A DNA stretch of 64,000 nt from Inquilinus limosus DSM 16000 (GTDB taxonomy: Bacteria; Pseudomonadota; Alphaproteobacteria; DSM-16000; Inquilinaceae): NCBI RefSeq assembly GCF_000423185.1, contig NZ_AUHM01000032.1, forward strand, positions 31,001 through 95,000, in the 5' to 3' direction. The translations under genes were made by a program, and so were the position numbers. Of the stretch, positions 35,410 through 43,736 are shown piece after piece; position 1 is the stretch's first letter, and every line of letters starts with the position of its first letter. The notes beneath the pieces were generated by a model. The model was given only the letters and a program-made list of their open reading frames with translations. It was not told the origin of the DNA and did no database searches.

Positions 35410-36486
35410 TCAGCTCTCCCGGTTCCTGCGGTTGGCGAGATAGAGGTAGAGGTTGGTGAGGACGATCACCATGAACAGCATGACGTATGAGATCGCCGCC
35501 CCTTCGCTCGTCTTGTTCTGCTCGTTGGCGATGCGGATCAGGTGGTAGGAGATCGTCATCGTGTCGTTGCCGCCCTTGGTGAGCAGGATGACGAGGTCGG
35601 CCAGCTTGAACGCCTCGATGGTGCGGAACAGCAGCGCCAGCATCAGCAGCCCGCGGATATAGGGGAAGGTGATGGTCCAGAAGCGCCGCCAGGCGGAGAC
35701 GCGGTCGATGGCGGCCGCCTCGTAGAGGTATTTCGGCACGGAGACGAGCCCCGCAAGCACGAGCAGCATGACGAAGGGGGACCACATCCAGGCATCGGCG
35801 AAGACGATGCCCGCCACCGCGCCCGCCTTGCTGTCCATCAGGATGAACTGGCCGTCGGCGATGCCGTTCATCACATAGCTGAGGATGCCGAAGGTCGGGT
35901 CGTAGTAGTAGGTGAAGAACACGCCCGAGGCGACGACCGACAGCATCATCGGCGTCAGCACGAGGATCAGGAGATACTTGCGCAGCGGAAACTGCTTGGC
36001 GAAGAGCATGGCCAGCAGGAAGCCGACGACCATCTGGGCCGTCACCGTGAGCACGACGAACATCGCCGTGTTGATCAGCGCATGCCAGTTGGCCGCCGCG
36101 GCGATGTCGTTGGTGAGCACCTTGATGTAGTTGCCGAGCCCGACGAACCGGATCGACTGCTGGTTCGACTGGTAGGCGAAGAACGAAAGCCCCAGCGACC
36201 ACAGCAGCGGAAAGATGTTCATCGTGAACAGCACGGCGATGGCCGGCGCCACGAGCAGCCCGCCGTAGTAACGGCGGCGATAGGCGTTGACCGCGAACGC
36301 CGCGGCGACCAGCGCCGCCATGGCGCCGACGATCCAGAAGGCGACGGCCGCGGGCGTCGCCACGGCGGCGGCCACCGAGACGACGACGCCCGCGACGATG
36401 GCCAGCCGCCAATTGTCGGCGGAGACCTCCAGAAATGCCGGCGACGTCCGCCCCCTGGGGGCCGACATGGTTGGTGTCAGTGACAT
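35410..36486 (-). CDS. Sugar ABC permease, MalF type with extra N-terminal helices
   Basis: 358 aa from ATG 36486 (GAGAG upstream); a start at 36567 would lie inside the stem-loop and is unlikely. Two extra hydrophobic segments (about residues 28-45 and 50-67) precede the six-helix core beginning LLVAPAIAVLFTMNIFPLLW. Coupling loop LYEAAAIDRVSAWRRFWTIT. Longer than typical 290-aa MalF-type sugar permeases; in E. coli MalF extra helices are also N-terminal. Confidence 0.88.
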   Translation of the reverse strand: MSLTPTMSAPRGRTSPAFLEVSADNWRLAIVAGVVVSVAAAVATPAAVAFWIVGAMAALVAAAFAVNAYRRRYYGGLLVAPAIAVLFTMNIFPLLWSLGLSFFAYQSNQQSIRFVGLGNYIKVLTNDIAAAANWHALINTAMFVVLTVTAQMVVGFLLAMLFAKQFPLRKYLLILVLTPMMLSVVASGVFFTYYYDPTFGILSYVMNGIADGQFILMDSKAGAVAGIVFADAWMWSPFVMLLVLAGLVSVPKYLYEAAAIDRVSAWRRFWTITFPYIRGLLMLALLFRTIEAFKLADLVILLTKGGNDTMTISYHLIRIANEQNKTSEGAAISYVMLFMVIVLTNLYLYLANRRNRES

Positions 36487-36543
36487 GGGCGCTCTCGATC
36501 GCAATTCTGCCTGTCGGATCCGGCCCGCGTGGCTGCGGCTCGG

Positions 36544-36582
36544 GGCTGCTGCCGCCGGCCCGGACAACCGGCGGCAGCAGCC
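36544..36582 (-). promoter_or_regulatory. Long stem-loop between binding-protein and permease genes
   Basis: Perfect 15-bp stem GGCTGCTGCCGCCGG / CCGGCGGCAGCAGCC with a 9-nt loop, 9 nt after the binding-protein stop. No T-run. Longest of the three such stems in the window and the strongest candidate for mRNA stabilisation or partial termination after the binding-protein cistron. Confidence 0.65.
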
Positions 36583-36591
36583 TCCGTCAGA

Positions 36592-38025
36592 TCATTCGAT
36601 CAAGCCCGCCTCGGTCAGCAGGTTCTGCTGGAACTTGGCGATGTTGTCCAAGGTCGTCTTGGCGTCCTGCTTGCCGGTGATCGCGAGATCGAACTGGTCC
36701 TGCTGCTGGGTCAGCAACTCGAAGAACTGGGGCACGTGCCACACGTCCTTCTGCCAGTCCAGCGACGGGGCCCAGGCTCGGTTCCAGGGGCGATAGGTCA
36801 CGTATTTGGGATCCGAATACACGGACTTGATCGCCGACTGGCCGCCCGCCGCCGCGAACTGGTGCTGGATGTCGGACGACAGCCACCACTTCACGAACTC
36901 CACGGCCTCCTTGATCTGGATGTCGGTGGTCCAGGTGGTCAGCACAAAGGGCTGTCCTCCGATATTGGACCAGCGGACCATCTTGCCGTCGGGTCCTGTG
37001 GTTCCCGGCATGAGGCCGAACACCAGCTTGTCCGAAACTTTCGAGGTCTTCGGGTCGAGCGAGGCTTCGCCCAGGCCGATCCAGTTGACGTTCATGGCCA
37101 CCTTGCCTTCGCGGAACAGCTCGTCCGTCTTGAAGATGTCCATGGTGCCGGTCTTGGCCACCGGCGGCATGTACTCGATCAGGCTCAGATACGTCTCCAG
37201 CGCCTTGACCGCGGCCGGTGAATTCACCACGCCCTCCGCCTGACCTTGCGGCACCTGGGTCTCATCCCAGATGTTGCCGCCCATCTGCCAGATGAAGCCG
37301 TTGATCTGCATGGATGAGAAGTCGTAGCTTTTCCCGGCTTGGAAGGCGATACCGTAGAAATCGTCTTCGGCAGGCTTGCCCGCCAGCATCTCTCCCTTCT
37401 TACGCCGGAAGAACTCGCCGACATTCCTGAAATCGTCCCAGGTCATGGCGTCGATCTCTTCACCCGTGCAGGGCAGCTTCTTCTGGTACTTCGCCATGAA
37501 GTTCTTCTGCTCGGTCTCGTCGCAGATGATGTCCTTGCGCGCGAAGGTGACCAGCACGTCGGGAAACTGCGGGAAGCCGTAGTAGTTTTCCGACTTGTAG
37601 GGATAGGTCGCGTAGGCGTTCAGCGGGTTGGGATGGATTTCCATGAACGCTTTCTTGAACTCGGGATCGGCGTCCAGGAGATCATTGATCTTCCGGAAAT
37701 ACCCGCCCTCGACGAAGGCGCCCAGCCACTGCGAGTCCGACACGATGAAGTTGTACTTCTGCTCGCCGGAGGTGAGCGAGGCGTTCACGCGGGTATAGAA
37801 ATCGGGCCAGGGAATGAAGTCGACGTCGAGCTTCACGGTGTTTCCGGATTTCGGCTTGTACTGCTCGTCGAAGAACTTCTTCATGATACGCGTCGGCGGC
37901 CAGTCGGGCACCGCCATCGACAGCGTCACCTCTTCGGCCAAGGAAAACCTGGCCCCGCCCATCATCAGGACAGCAGCCAGTCCCGCTGCCGCCACTGCGC
38001 CTTTGATCTTCGTCGTCGCCGTCAT
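36592..38025 (-). CDS. Family-1 extracellular sugar-binding protein
   Basis: 477 aa from ATG 38025, with GGAGGAGAT directly upstream; an in-frame ATG at 38043 precedes that site. Signal peptide with core AVAAAGLAAVLMMGGARFSLA. Mature part has the two-lobe family-1 pattern, including YGFPQFPDVLVTFARKD, MTWDDFRNVGEFF and FREGKVAMNVNWIG. Larger than most sugar binders (about 430 aa), with a likely disulfide loop (ICDETEQKN...PCTGEE). Expressed between ATPase A and the permeases. Confidence 0.88.
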   Translation of the reverse strand: MTATTKIKGAVAAAGLAAVLMMGGARFSLAEEVTLSMAVPDWPPTRIMKKFFDEQYKPKSGNTVKLDVDFIPWPDFYTRVNASLTSGEQKYNFIVSDSQWLGAFVEGGYFRKINDLLDADPEFKKAFMEIHPNPLNAYATYPYKSENYYGFPQFPDVLVTFARKDIICDETEQKNFMAKYQKKLPCTGEEIDAMTWDDFRNVGEFFRRKKGEMLAGKPAEDDFYGIAFQAGKSYDFSSMQINGFIWQMGGNIWDETQVPQGQAEGVVNSPAAVKALETYLSLIEYMPPVAKTGTMDIFKTDELFREGKVAMNVNWIGLGEASLDPKTSKVSDKLVFGLMPGTTGPDGKMVRWSNIGGQPFVLTTWTTDIQIKEAVEFVKWWLSSDIQHQFAAAGGQSAIKSVYSDPKYVTYRPWNRAWAPSLDWQKDVWHVPQFFELLTQQQDQFDLAITGKQDAKTTLDNIAKFQQNLLTEAGLIE

Positions 38026-38108
38026 CTTCAGATCTCCTCCCATGTATTATCGGCGGTCTTTTATTGTGTTTTGGTCTTATGCCTCTTCTGGTCCTTGGGC
38101 CTCCTGCG

Positions 38109-39200
38109 TCAGGTGATCGCCTGTCCGTTCGAGGCCCGGAAGACGTGGAGCTTTCCAGGATCGAGAACGATCGAGGCCTGCTGACCGGGCTGCAGGCCCG
38201 AAGCCGCCGCTTCCGGCAGCACCAGCCGAAGCGTCTCTCCGCCGGCCGCCATCGAGATCACCGTGACGTCGCCCAGCGGCTCCAGCATGGCGACGCTCGC
38301 CGCCACACCGCCTTCGTCGCCTGTGGCCAGGCGGATGTCGCTCGGCCGGATGCCCACCACGGCCGCTTCGCCGGCTTCCGCGGTGCTCAGCTTGCGCGGG
38401 CACGGCAGGGGGCCGATCGCGGACTCGATGACGGTGCCGTCGCGGGCCAGCGTGCCTTTGATCATGTTCATGGCGGGCGAGCCGATCTTGCCGGCCACGT
38501 ACAGATCGCGCGGCGCTTCGTAGAGCTCGTCGGGCGTTCCGGTCTGCACCACGCCGCCGTCCCGCAGCACGGCGATCTCCTCGCCCATCGACAGCGCCTC
38601 GAGCTCGTCGGGCGTCGCATAGACGATCGTGAGTCCGAACTGGCGGTGCAGCCGCTTGAGCTCGGCGCGCATGTCGTGCCGGAGCTTGGCGTCGAGATTG
38701 GTCAGGGGCTCGTCCAGCAGCAGGATCCGGGGGCGCCGGATCAGCGACCGGCCGAGCGCGACCCGCTGCTGCTCGCCGCCCGAGAGCGTGCCGGGCTTGC
38801 GGTCGAGCTTCGCGTCGAGCCGGAGCATCGCCGCCGTCTCCCGCACGCGGCGATCGATCTCCTGCCGCCCCTCCCCGGCTTCGACCAGCGGGTAGGCCAG
38901 ATTCTGATAGACGGTGAGATGCGGATAGAGCGCGAAGGACTGGAACACCATCGACACGCCGCGTCCCACGATCGGCTCGTGGGTCCAATCCCGACCGAAG
39001 ATCTCGACGCGGCCCCGATCCGGCGCGACGAGACCGGCGATCATGCGCAGCGTCGTCGTCTTGCCGACCGAGCTGGGCCCGAACAGCACGAAGAAGCGGC
39101 CTTCCGCGACGCTGAACGACAGGTTGCGCAGGGCTGTGACGCGTCCATAGGACTTGCTGACATTCGTCAGGCTCAGCGCGCAGGCGTCGACCTGTCCCAT
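38109..39200 (-). CDS. Sugar ABC ATPase A (UgpC/MalK type) lacking the H-loop histidine
   Basis: 363 aa from ATG 39200 (GGGGAGG upstream). Walker A GPSSVGKTT, signature LSGGEQQR, Walker B ILLLDEPLTNLD, TOBE domain in the C-terminal third. The switch region reads VYATPDELEA where the family has VTHDQ, so the catalytic-switch His is Pro. First gene of the leftward operon 39200-31188, about 100 bp after the GntR gene. Complements ATPase B at 33372, whose signature is altered. Confidence 0.88.
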   Translation of the reverse strand: MGQVDACALSLTNVSKSYGRVTALRNLSFSVAEGRFFVLFGPSSVGKTTTLRMIAGLVAPDRGRVEIFGRDWTHEPIVGRGVSMVFQSFALYPHLTVYQNLAYPLVEAGEGRQEIDRRVRETAAMLRLDAKLDRKPGTLSGGEQQRVALGRSLIRRPRILLLDEPLTNLDAKLRHDMRAELKRLHRQFGLTIVYATPDELEALSMGEEIAVLRDGGVVQTGTPDELYEAPRDLYVAGKIGSPAMNMIKGTLARDGTVIESAIGPLPCPRKLSTAEAGEAAVVGIRPSDIRLATGDEGGVAASVAMLEPLGDVTVISMAAGGETLRLVLPEAAASGLQPGQQASIVLDPGKLHVFRASNGQAIT

Positions 39201-39300
39201 CGCTACCTCCCCTTCATCCCAGCGTATCACGGATCCGCTCACCGCTGGCGACTCCCGCATTCGGGCGAGGGATGCGTGCCGGGCGGAACCACAGCCACCA

Positions 39301-40014
39301 TCAGTCGAATGCCGGCAGCAGGCGGTCGCGCGACCGCTCGATATGCGTGCGCATCGCCCGCTCGGCTTCGTCCGGGTCGCGCCGGGAGAAGGCGGCGAGG
39401 ATCGCCGCGTGCTCGTCGAGCGCCTCCTCGGTCACCCGCGAATGGAACATCAGGCGGAAGATGTGGAAATGAGTGTGCTGGTGCGCCAGCGTCTCGCGGA
39501 TGAGCTCGTTGCCGGCGACCGCGAGGATCTTGTCGTGGAACACCGCGTCCTCGCGCGCGAACTGGGAGTAGCGGGCCCGTGCGTCCGGTCCGTCCGGGCG
39601 CGACATCACTCCCGCCGCTTCGGTCAACTCCTGCATCGCCGCATCCGTCATTGCCGCCGCAGCCCTGCGCGCCGCGTCGGGCTCGAGCAGCAGGCGCAGC
39701 TCGTACAGCTCGGTGAAGCGCCGGCGCGAGATCTGGGGCGCCGCGCTGTAGCCGACGAGATGCGTCTTGACCACCAGGCCTTCGCCCTCCAGGCGGCCGA
39801 GCGCCTCGCGGATCGGAGTCTGCGACACGTTGAACTCGCGCACCAGGGCGTCGACCGTGATGCGGCCGCCGGGAGGGATCTTCAGGGCCATCAGCTGGGC
39901 GAAGATCGCCTCGTAGACCTCTTCAGCGAGGCTGGCGCCCCGCTGGATCACCGGGGCGCTCTCGCCCGGATAGGCCGCCGGATGGGACGCGGAGAGTGGA
40001 TTCTGGCTGCGCAC
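39301..40014 (-). CDS. GntR-family regulator, FadR/FCD subfamily
   Basis: 237 aa from a GTG at 40014 preceded by AAGGGA; the frame extends to a TTG at 40068 without a ribosome site, so the start is uncertain. Winged helix at about residues 30-95 (EEVYEAIFAQLMALKIPPGG, EFNVSQTPIREALGRLEGEG). FCD ligand domain follows with metal-type residues in EDAVFHDKILA, HTHFHIFRLMFH and DEHAAILAAF. Lies between the sugar ABC operon and the divergent alcohol/aldehyde dehydrogenase genes, probably controlling both through the palindrome at 40075-40098. Confidence 0.88.
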   Translation of the reverse strand: MRSQNPLSASHPAAYPGESAPVIQRGASLAEEVYEAIFAQLMALKIPPGGRITVDALVREFNVSQTPIREALGRLEGEGLVVKTHLVGYSAAPQISRRRFTELYELRLLLEPDAARRAAAAMTDAAMQELTEAAGVMSRPDGPDARARYSQFAREDAVFHDKILAVAGNELIRETLAHQHTHFHIFRLMFHSRVTEEALDEHAAILAAFSRRDPDEAERAMRTHIERSRDRLLPAFD

Positions 40015-40074
40015 TGCTTTGTCCCTTGACAACGCAGCAGAGCTAGCACGATCCTTCGCTGCATTCAATACGAT

Positions 40075-40098
40075 ATCCTATACGATTTGATATAGGAT
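40075..40098. promoter_or_regulatory. GntR operator candidate
   Basis: Inverted repeat ATCCTATA - 8 nt - TATAGGAT in the gap between the GntR gene and the dehydrogenase gene at 40132. The arms extend to 11 bp (GATATCCTATA / TATAGGATGTC) with one mismatch. A second overlapping half-site ATACGAT precedes it. Symmetric AT-rich repeats of this size are typical FadR-subfamily sites. Confidence 0.55.
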
Positions 40099-40131
40099 GT
40101 CGGAGAAGCGATCTTCCAGCGTCATCAATGG

Positions 40132-41385
40132 ATGGAGCTGATCGTGACGTCCTTCTCGGCGATCCGGCTGCCCAGGGAGATCCTGTTCGGCAAAGGCCAG
40201 CGCGACGCCCTGCCCGCGGTCGCCGGCCGCCTCGGGCGGCGGGCTCTGCTGTGCACCGACGAGCGCCTCGCCACGTCATCCGATTTCGAGCGGATGCTGG
40301 ACGGGCTGCGCAAAGCCGGCCTTGCCGTCATGGTCTATGGCCGTGTATTGCCGGACGTGCCGCGCGACAGCGCCGCCGGCTGCGCCGAGGAGGCGCGCGG
40401 CTTCGCGCCCGACCTCGTCATCGGCATCGGCGGCGGCAGCTGCCTCGACATGGCGAAATGCGCCGCCCTGCTGCTCACCCATGGCGGCCGGCTGCCGGAC
40501 TATTACGGCGAGTTCAAGGTGCCGGGCCCGGTGCTGCCGGTCGTCGCCGTTCCGACCACTGCGGGGACCGGGTCGGAAGCGACGCCGGTCGCCGTGATCT
40601 CCGACCCGGACCGGATGCTGAAGGTCGGCATCTCGAGCCCGCACCTCATCCCGGCTGCGGCCATCTGCGACCCCGACCTCACCCTCTCCTGCCCGCCCGG
40701 CCTGACCGCGGTCGCCGGCGCCGACGCGCTGACCCACGCCATCGAGGCGTTCACCGCGGGCCGGCGCCCGTCCTCGCCGGAGCTCGCGCAGCAGCACGTC
40801 TTCATCGGCAAGAGCGTGCTGACCGACCATTTCGCGCTCCTCGCCATTCGCCTCCTCGGGCGCAGCCTCGAACGCGCCTGGCGCGACGGGGGCGACGAGG
40901 ATGCGAGGGCCGAGGTGATGATGGCGGCCTTGGCCGCGGGCTGCGCCTTCGGCACGGCGGGCACGGCGGCGGCGCATGCCATCCAGTATCCCGTCGGCGC
41001 CCTGACCCACACGCCCCACGGCCTGGGCGTCGCGACCGCCCTGCCCTATGTGATGCGCTTCAACCGCGCCGCGGCGCTGGACGAGATGGCGGAGATCGCC
41101 GTCACGCTCGGGGTCGGTGGCGGGCGCACCACCCGCGCGGCGCTGGCCGACGCCGCCATCGACGAGGTGATGCGGCTGCTGCGCGCCATCGGCATCACGC
41201 CGACGCTCGCCGGCCTCGGCCTGCCCGCCGATAAGCTGGACTGGACCGCCGAGCAGGCGGTCGGCATCGAGCGCCTGATCAAGAACAATCCGCGCCCGAT
41301 CGGGCTCGCCGAGATGCGCCGGCTGGTCGATGCCGCCTATCGCGGCGATCTGGCAGCCGCGGCATCCGACCCTGTCCTCGAATAA
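40132..41385 (+). CDS. Iron-containing (group III) alcohol dehydrogenase
   Basis: 417 aa from ATG 40132; a GTG at 40144 has a better-placed GGAG and would remove four residues. NAD-binding GIGGGSCLDMAK, PTTAGTGSEATP, and metal ligands in GADALTHAIEAF and the AHAIQYPVGALTHTPHG stretch (Asp plus three His). Family substrates include 1,3-propanediol, lactaldehyde and hydroxyacid derivatives. Starts the rightward pair with the aldehyde dehydrogenase 11 bp downstream, which would oxidise the resulting aldehyde. Confidence 0.9.
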   Translation: MELIVTSFSAIRLPREILFGKGQRDALPAVAGRLGRRALLCTDERLATSSDFERMLDGLRKAGLAVMVYGRVLPDVPRDSAAGCAEEARGFAPDLVIGIGGGSCLDMAKCAALLLTHGGRLPDYYGEFKVPGPVLPVVAVPTTAGTGSEATPVAVISDPDRMLKVGISSPHLIPAAAICDPDLTLSCPPGLTAVAGADALTHAIEAFTAGRRPSSPELAQQHVFIGKSVLTDHFALLAIRLLGRSLERAWRDGGDEDARAEVMMAALAAGCAFGTAGTAAAHAIQYPVGALTHTPHGLGVATALPYVMRFNRAAALDEMAEIAVTLGVGGGRTTRAALADAAIDEVMRLLRAIGITPTLAGLGLPADKLDWTAEQAVGIERLIKNNPRPIGLAEMRRLVDAAYRGDLAAAASDPVLE

Positions 41386-41396
41386 GGGCTCCGGCC

Positions 41397-42890
41397 ATGA
41401 CCCTCGCGACGCCGCTCTCAGCCCCGCTCCCCTCCTCCGCATCGGGCCTCGATCCGGCGAGCTGCGCCCGCGGCCTCTTCATCGGCGGCGAATGGCTGTG
41501 GCCGGCGGGACGCAAGCCGATCCCCGTCATAGATCCGTCGACCGAACAGCTCCTGGCCGAGGTGCCGGACGCATCGGTCGAGGATGCGGCCGCCGCGGTC
41601 GAGGCGGCGGCGCGGGCGGCCGGGGCGTGGCGCTCGACGCCGCCGCGCCGGCGGTCGGAGATCCTGCGCCGCTGCTTCGAGCTGATGACGGAGCGCGCCG
41701 AGGACCTGGCGCGGCTGATCGCGCTGGAGAACGGCAAGGCCCTGCGCGACGCCCGCGGCGAGGTCGCCTACGCCGCCGACTTCTTCCGCTGGAACGCGGA
41801 AGAGGCGGTGCGCATCTGCGGCGATTTCATGCTCTCCCCCACCGGGGCGAACCACATCGTCGTCGATTACGAGCCGATCGGCATCTGCGTGCTCGTCACG
41901 CCCTGGAACTTCCCTGCGGCGATGGCCACCCGCAAGATCGCGCCGGCGCTGGCCGCCGGCTGCACCGTGGTGCTGAAGCCGGCGAGCGAGACGCCGCTGA
42001 CCGCCTATGCGCTCGCCGCCCTGTGCGCCGAGGCCGGCGTGCCGCCGGGCGTCGTCAACGTGCTGACCACCTCCGCCCCCGGCCCGGTGACGGCGGCGAT
42101 GCTGGCGGATCCCCGGGTGCGCAAGCTGTCCTTCACCGGCTCCACCCAGGTCGGCCGGGTGCTGCTCGCCGAGGCGGCAAAGCATGTCGTGAGCTGCTCG
42201 ATGGAGCTCGGCGGCAACGCGCCGCTGATCGTCTTCGATGACGCCGATCTGGAGTTGGCGATCGAAGGCGCCATGCTGGCCAAGATGCGCAATGGCGGCG
42301 AGGCCTGCACCGCCGCCAACCGCCTCTATGTGCAATCCGGCCTCTACGACCGGTTCGCGGTGGAGCTGGCGGCGCGCATGGCGGCGCTGAAGCTCGGCCC
42401 CGGCGCCGACCCCGCCACCGAATGCGGCCCGATGATCAACCCGGCCGCGGTCGGCAAGATCGAGCGGCTGGTGGACGACGCCCTGTCGCGCGGCGCCCGG
42501 CTGCTCTGCGGCGGCCGGCGGCCGGACGGGCCCGGCTATTTCTATCCGCCGACCGTGCTGGACGGGGTGCCGGCCGATGCCGCCATGGCGCGGGAGGAGA
42601 TCTTCGGGCCGGTCGCCGCGCTCAGCCGCTTCGAGACCGAGGACGAGGCCGTCGCCCTCGCCAACGCCACCGAATACGGCCTGGCCGCCTATGTCTTCAC
42701 CCGAGACCTGGCGCGCGGGCTGCGGGTCTGCCGGCGCATCGAGACCGGCATGGTCGGCCTCAACCGCGGGCTGGTCTCCGATCCGGCGGCGCCGTTCGGC
42801 GGCACCAAGCAGAGCGGGCTCGGACGGGAGGGCGGCGCGCAGGGCGTGCTGGAATTCCTCGAGGCCAAGTACATCGCGACGCGGCTCTGA
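41397..42890 (+). CDS. NAD(P)-dependent aldehyde dehydrogenase, succinate-semialdehyde-dehydrogenase-like
   Basis: 497 aa. Cofactor segment TPWNFPAAMATRKIAPALAA, FTGSTQVGR, general base Glu in SMELGGNAPLIVF and catalytic Cys in GGEACTAANR; C-terminal GLNRGLVSDPAAPFGGTKQS. This wording (SS--APFGG-KQSG) is that of GabD-like enzymes, but glutarate, glycolaldehyde or ketoglutarate semialdehydes are also handled by this subfamily. Convergent with the permease gene, the two stops abutting as TGATCA. Confidence 0.9.
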   Translation: MTLATPLSAPLPSSASGLDPASCARGLFIGGEWLWPAGRKPIPVIDPSTEQLLAEVPDASVEDAAAAVEAAARAAGAWRSTPPRRRSEILRRCFELMTERAEDLARLIALENGKALRDARGEVAYAADFFRWNAEEAVRICGDFMLSPTGANHIVVDYEPIGICVLVTPWNFPAAMATRKIAPALAAGCTVVLKPASETPLTAYALAALCAEAGVPPGVVNVLTTSAPGPVTAAMLADPRVRKLSFTGSTQVGRVLLAEAAKHVVSCSMELGGNAPLIVFDDADLELAIEGAMLAKMRNGGEACTAANRLYVQSGLYDRFAVELAARMAALKLGPGADPATECGPMINPAAVGKIERLVDDALSRGARLLCGGRRPDGPGYFYPPTVLDGVPADAAMAREEIFGPVAALSRFETEDEAVALANATEYGLAAYVFTRDLARGLRVCRRIETGMVGLNRGLVSDPAAPFGGTKQSGLGREGGAQGVLEFLEAKYIATRL

Positions 42891-43736
42891 TCAGCCCTTC
42901 ACCGCCCCGGCCGTCAGGCCCCGCACCATGACCCGCTGCACGATTGCGAACAGCACGATGACCGGCACGATGCTGATGATGCCCCCGGCCGAGAGCGCAC
43001 CCCAGGGCAGCTGGAATTCCCCGACCATGAGCTGCAGCCCGACCGGCCAGGTTCGCGACCCGGTGCTGGTCGTCAGCATCAGCGCGAACAGGAACTCGTT
43101 CCAGGCCCCGATCGCCACGAAGACCGCGGTGGCGACCAGCCCGCCCATCACGAGCGGCAGGACGATGCGCAGCATCGCGCCGATGCGCGAGGCACCGTCG
43201 ATGCGGGCGGCATCCTCCAGCTCGGACGGCACCGCATCGAAGAACCCCTTCATCATCCAGATGAAGACCGGCAGCAGGAACGTCGTGTAGGCCAGGGCCA
43301 GGCCGAGGCGGCTGTCGAGCAGGCCGAGGCTCCGCATCAGGATGAACAGCGGCACGATGATCATCACCGCCGGGAACATCCGGACCACCAGGTAGAACAG
43401 CATCAGCTCGCGCCGGCCGCGGAAGCGGTAGCAGGCGACGGCATAGGAGGCGAGCGTCCCGATCACGACGCAGATCGCCACGGTCGTCAGCGTCACGACG
43501 GCGCTGTTGACGATCAGCGTCGGGAAGTTCGACCGCGTCCAGATCGCGACGTAGTTCTCGAACGTCACCCGGTCCGGGATGTACCGGATCATCGTGGTGA
43601 CGATGTCCGATTCCGGCTTGAGGGAGGTCAAGAGAGCCCAGAGCACCGGGAACATCGCGAAGGCCACGATCGACAGGGCCGTGGCATAGCAGAGCAGGAT
43701 TTGGAACCGGCGCCGGGCGGAACGGCTGCGAAGCAT
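42891..43736 (-). CDS. Sugar ABC permease, MalG type
   Basis: 281 aa. Six helices with coupling loop LEDAARIDGASRIGAMLRIV and the conserved IGAWNEFLFALMLT. The start ATG shares one base with the MalF-type stop. Last gene of the sugar-acid ABC operon. No ATPase gene belongs to this operon. Confidence 0.9.
   Translation of the reverse strand: MLRSRSARRRFQILLCYATALSIVAFAMFPVLWALLTSLKPESDIVTTMIRYIPDRVTFENYVAIWTRSNFPTLIVNSAVVTLTTVAICVVIGTLASYAVACYRFRGRRELMLFYLVVRMFPAVMIIVPLFILMRSLGLLDSRLGLALAYTTFLLPVFIWMMKGFFDAVPSELEDAARIDGASRIGAMLRIVLPLVMGGLVATAVFVAIGAWNEFLFALMLTTSTGSRTWPVGLQLMVGEFQLPWGALSAGGIISIVPVIVLFAIVQRVMVRGLTAGAVKG

Noticed and set aside
38109..39200. Considering ATPase A a pseudogene because of the missing H-loop His
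   Set aside because: The rest of the protein is intact and the partner ATPase has the complementary defect, which fits a heterodimer better than decay.
42888..42893. TGATCA at the junction of convergent genes as a regulatory site
   Set aside because: It is simply the two abutting stop codons (TGA and reverse TCA).
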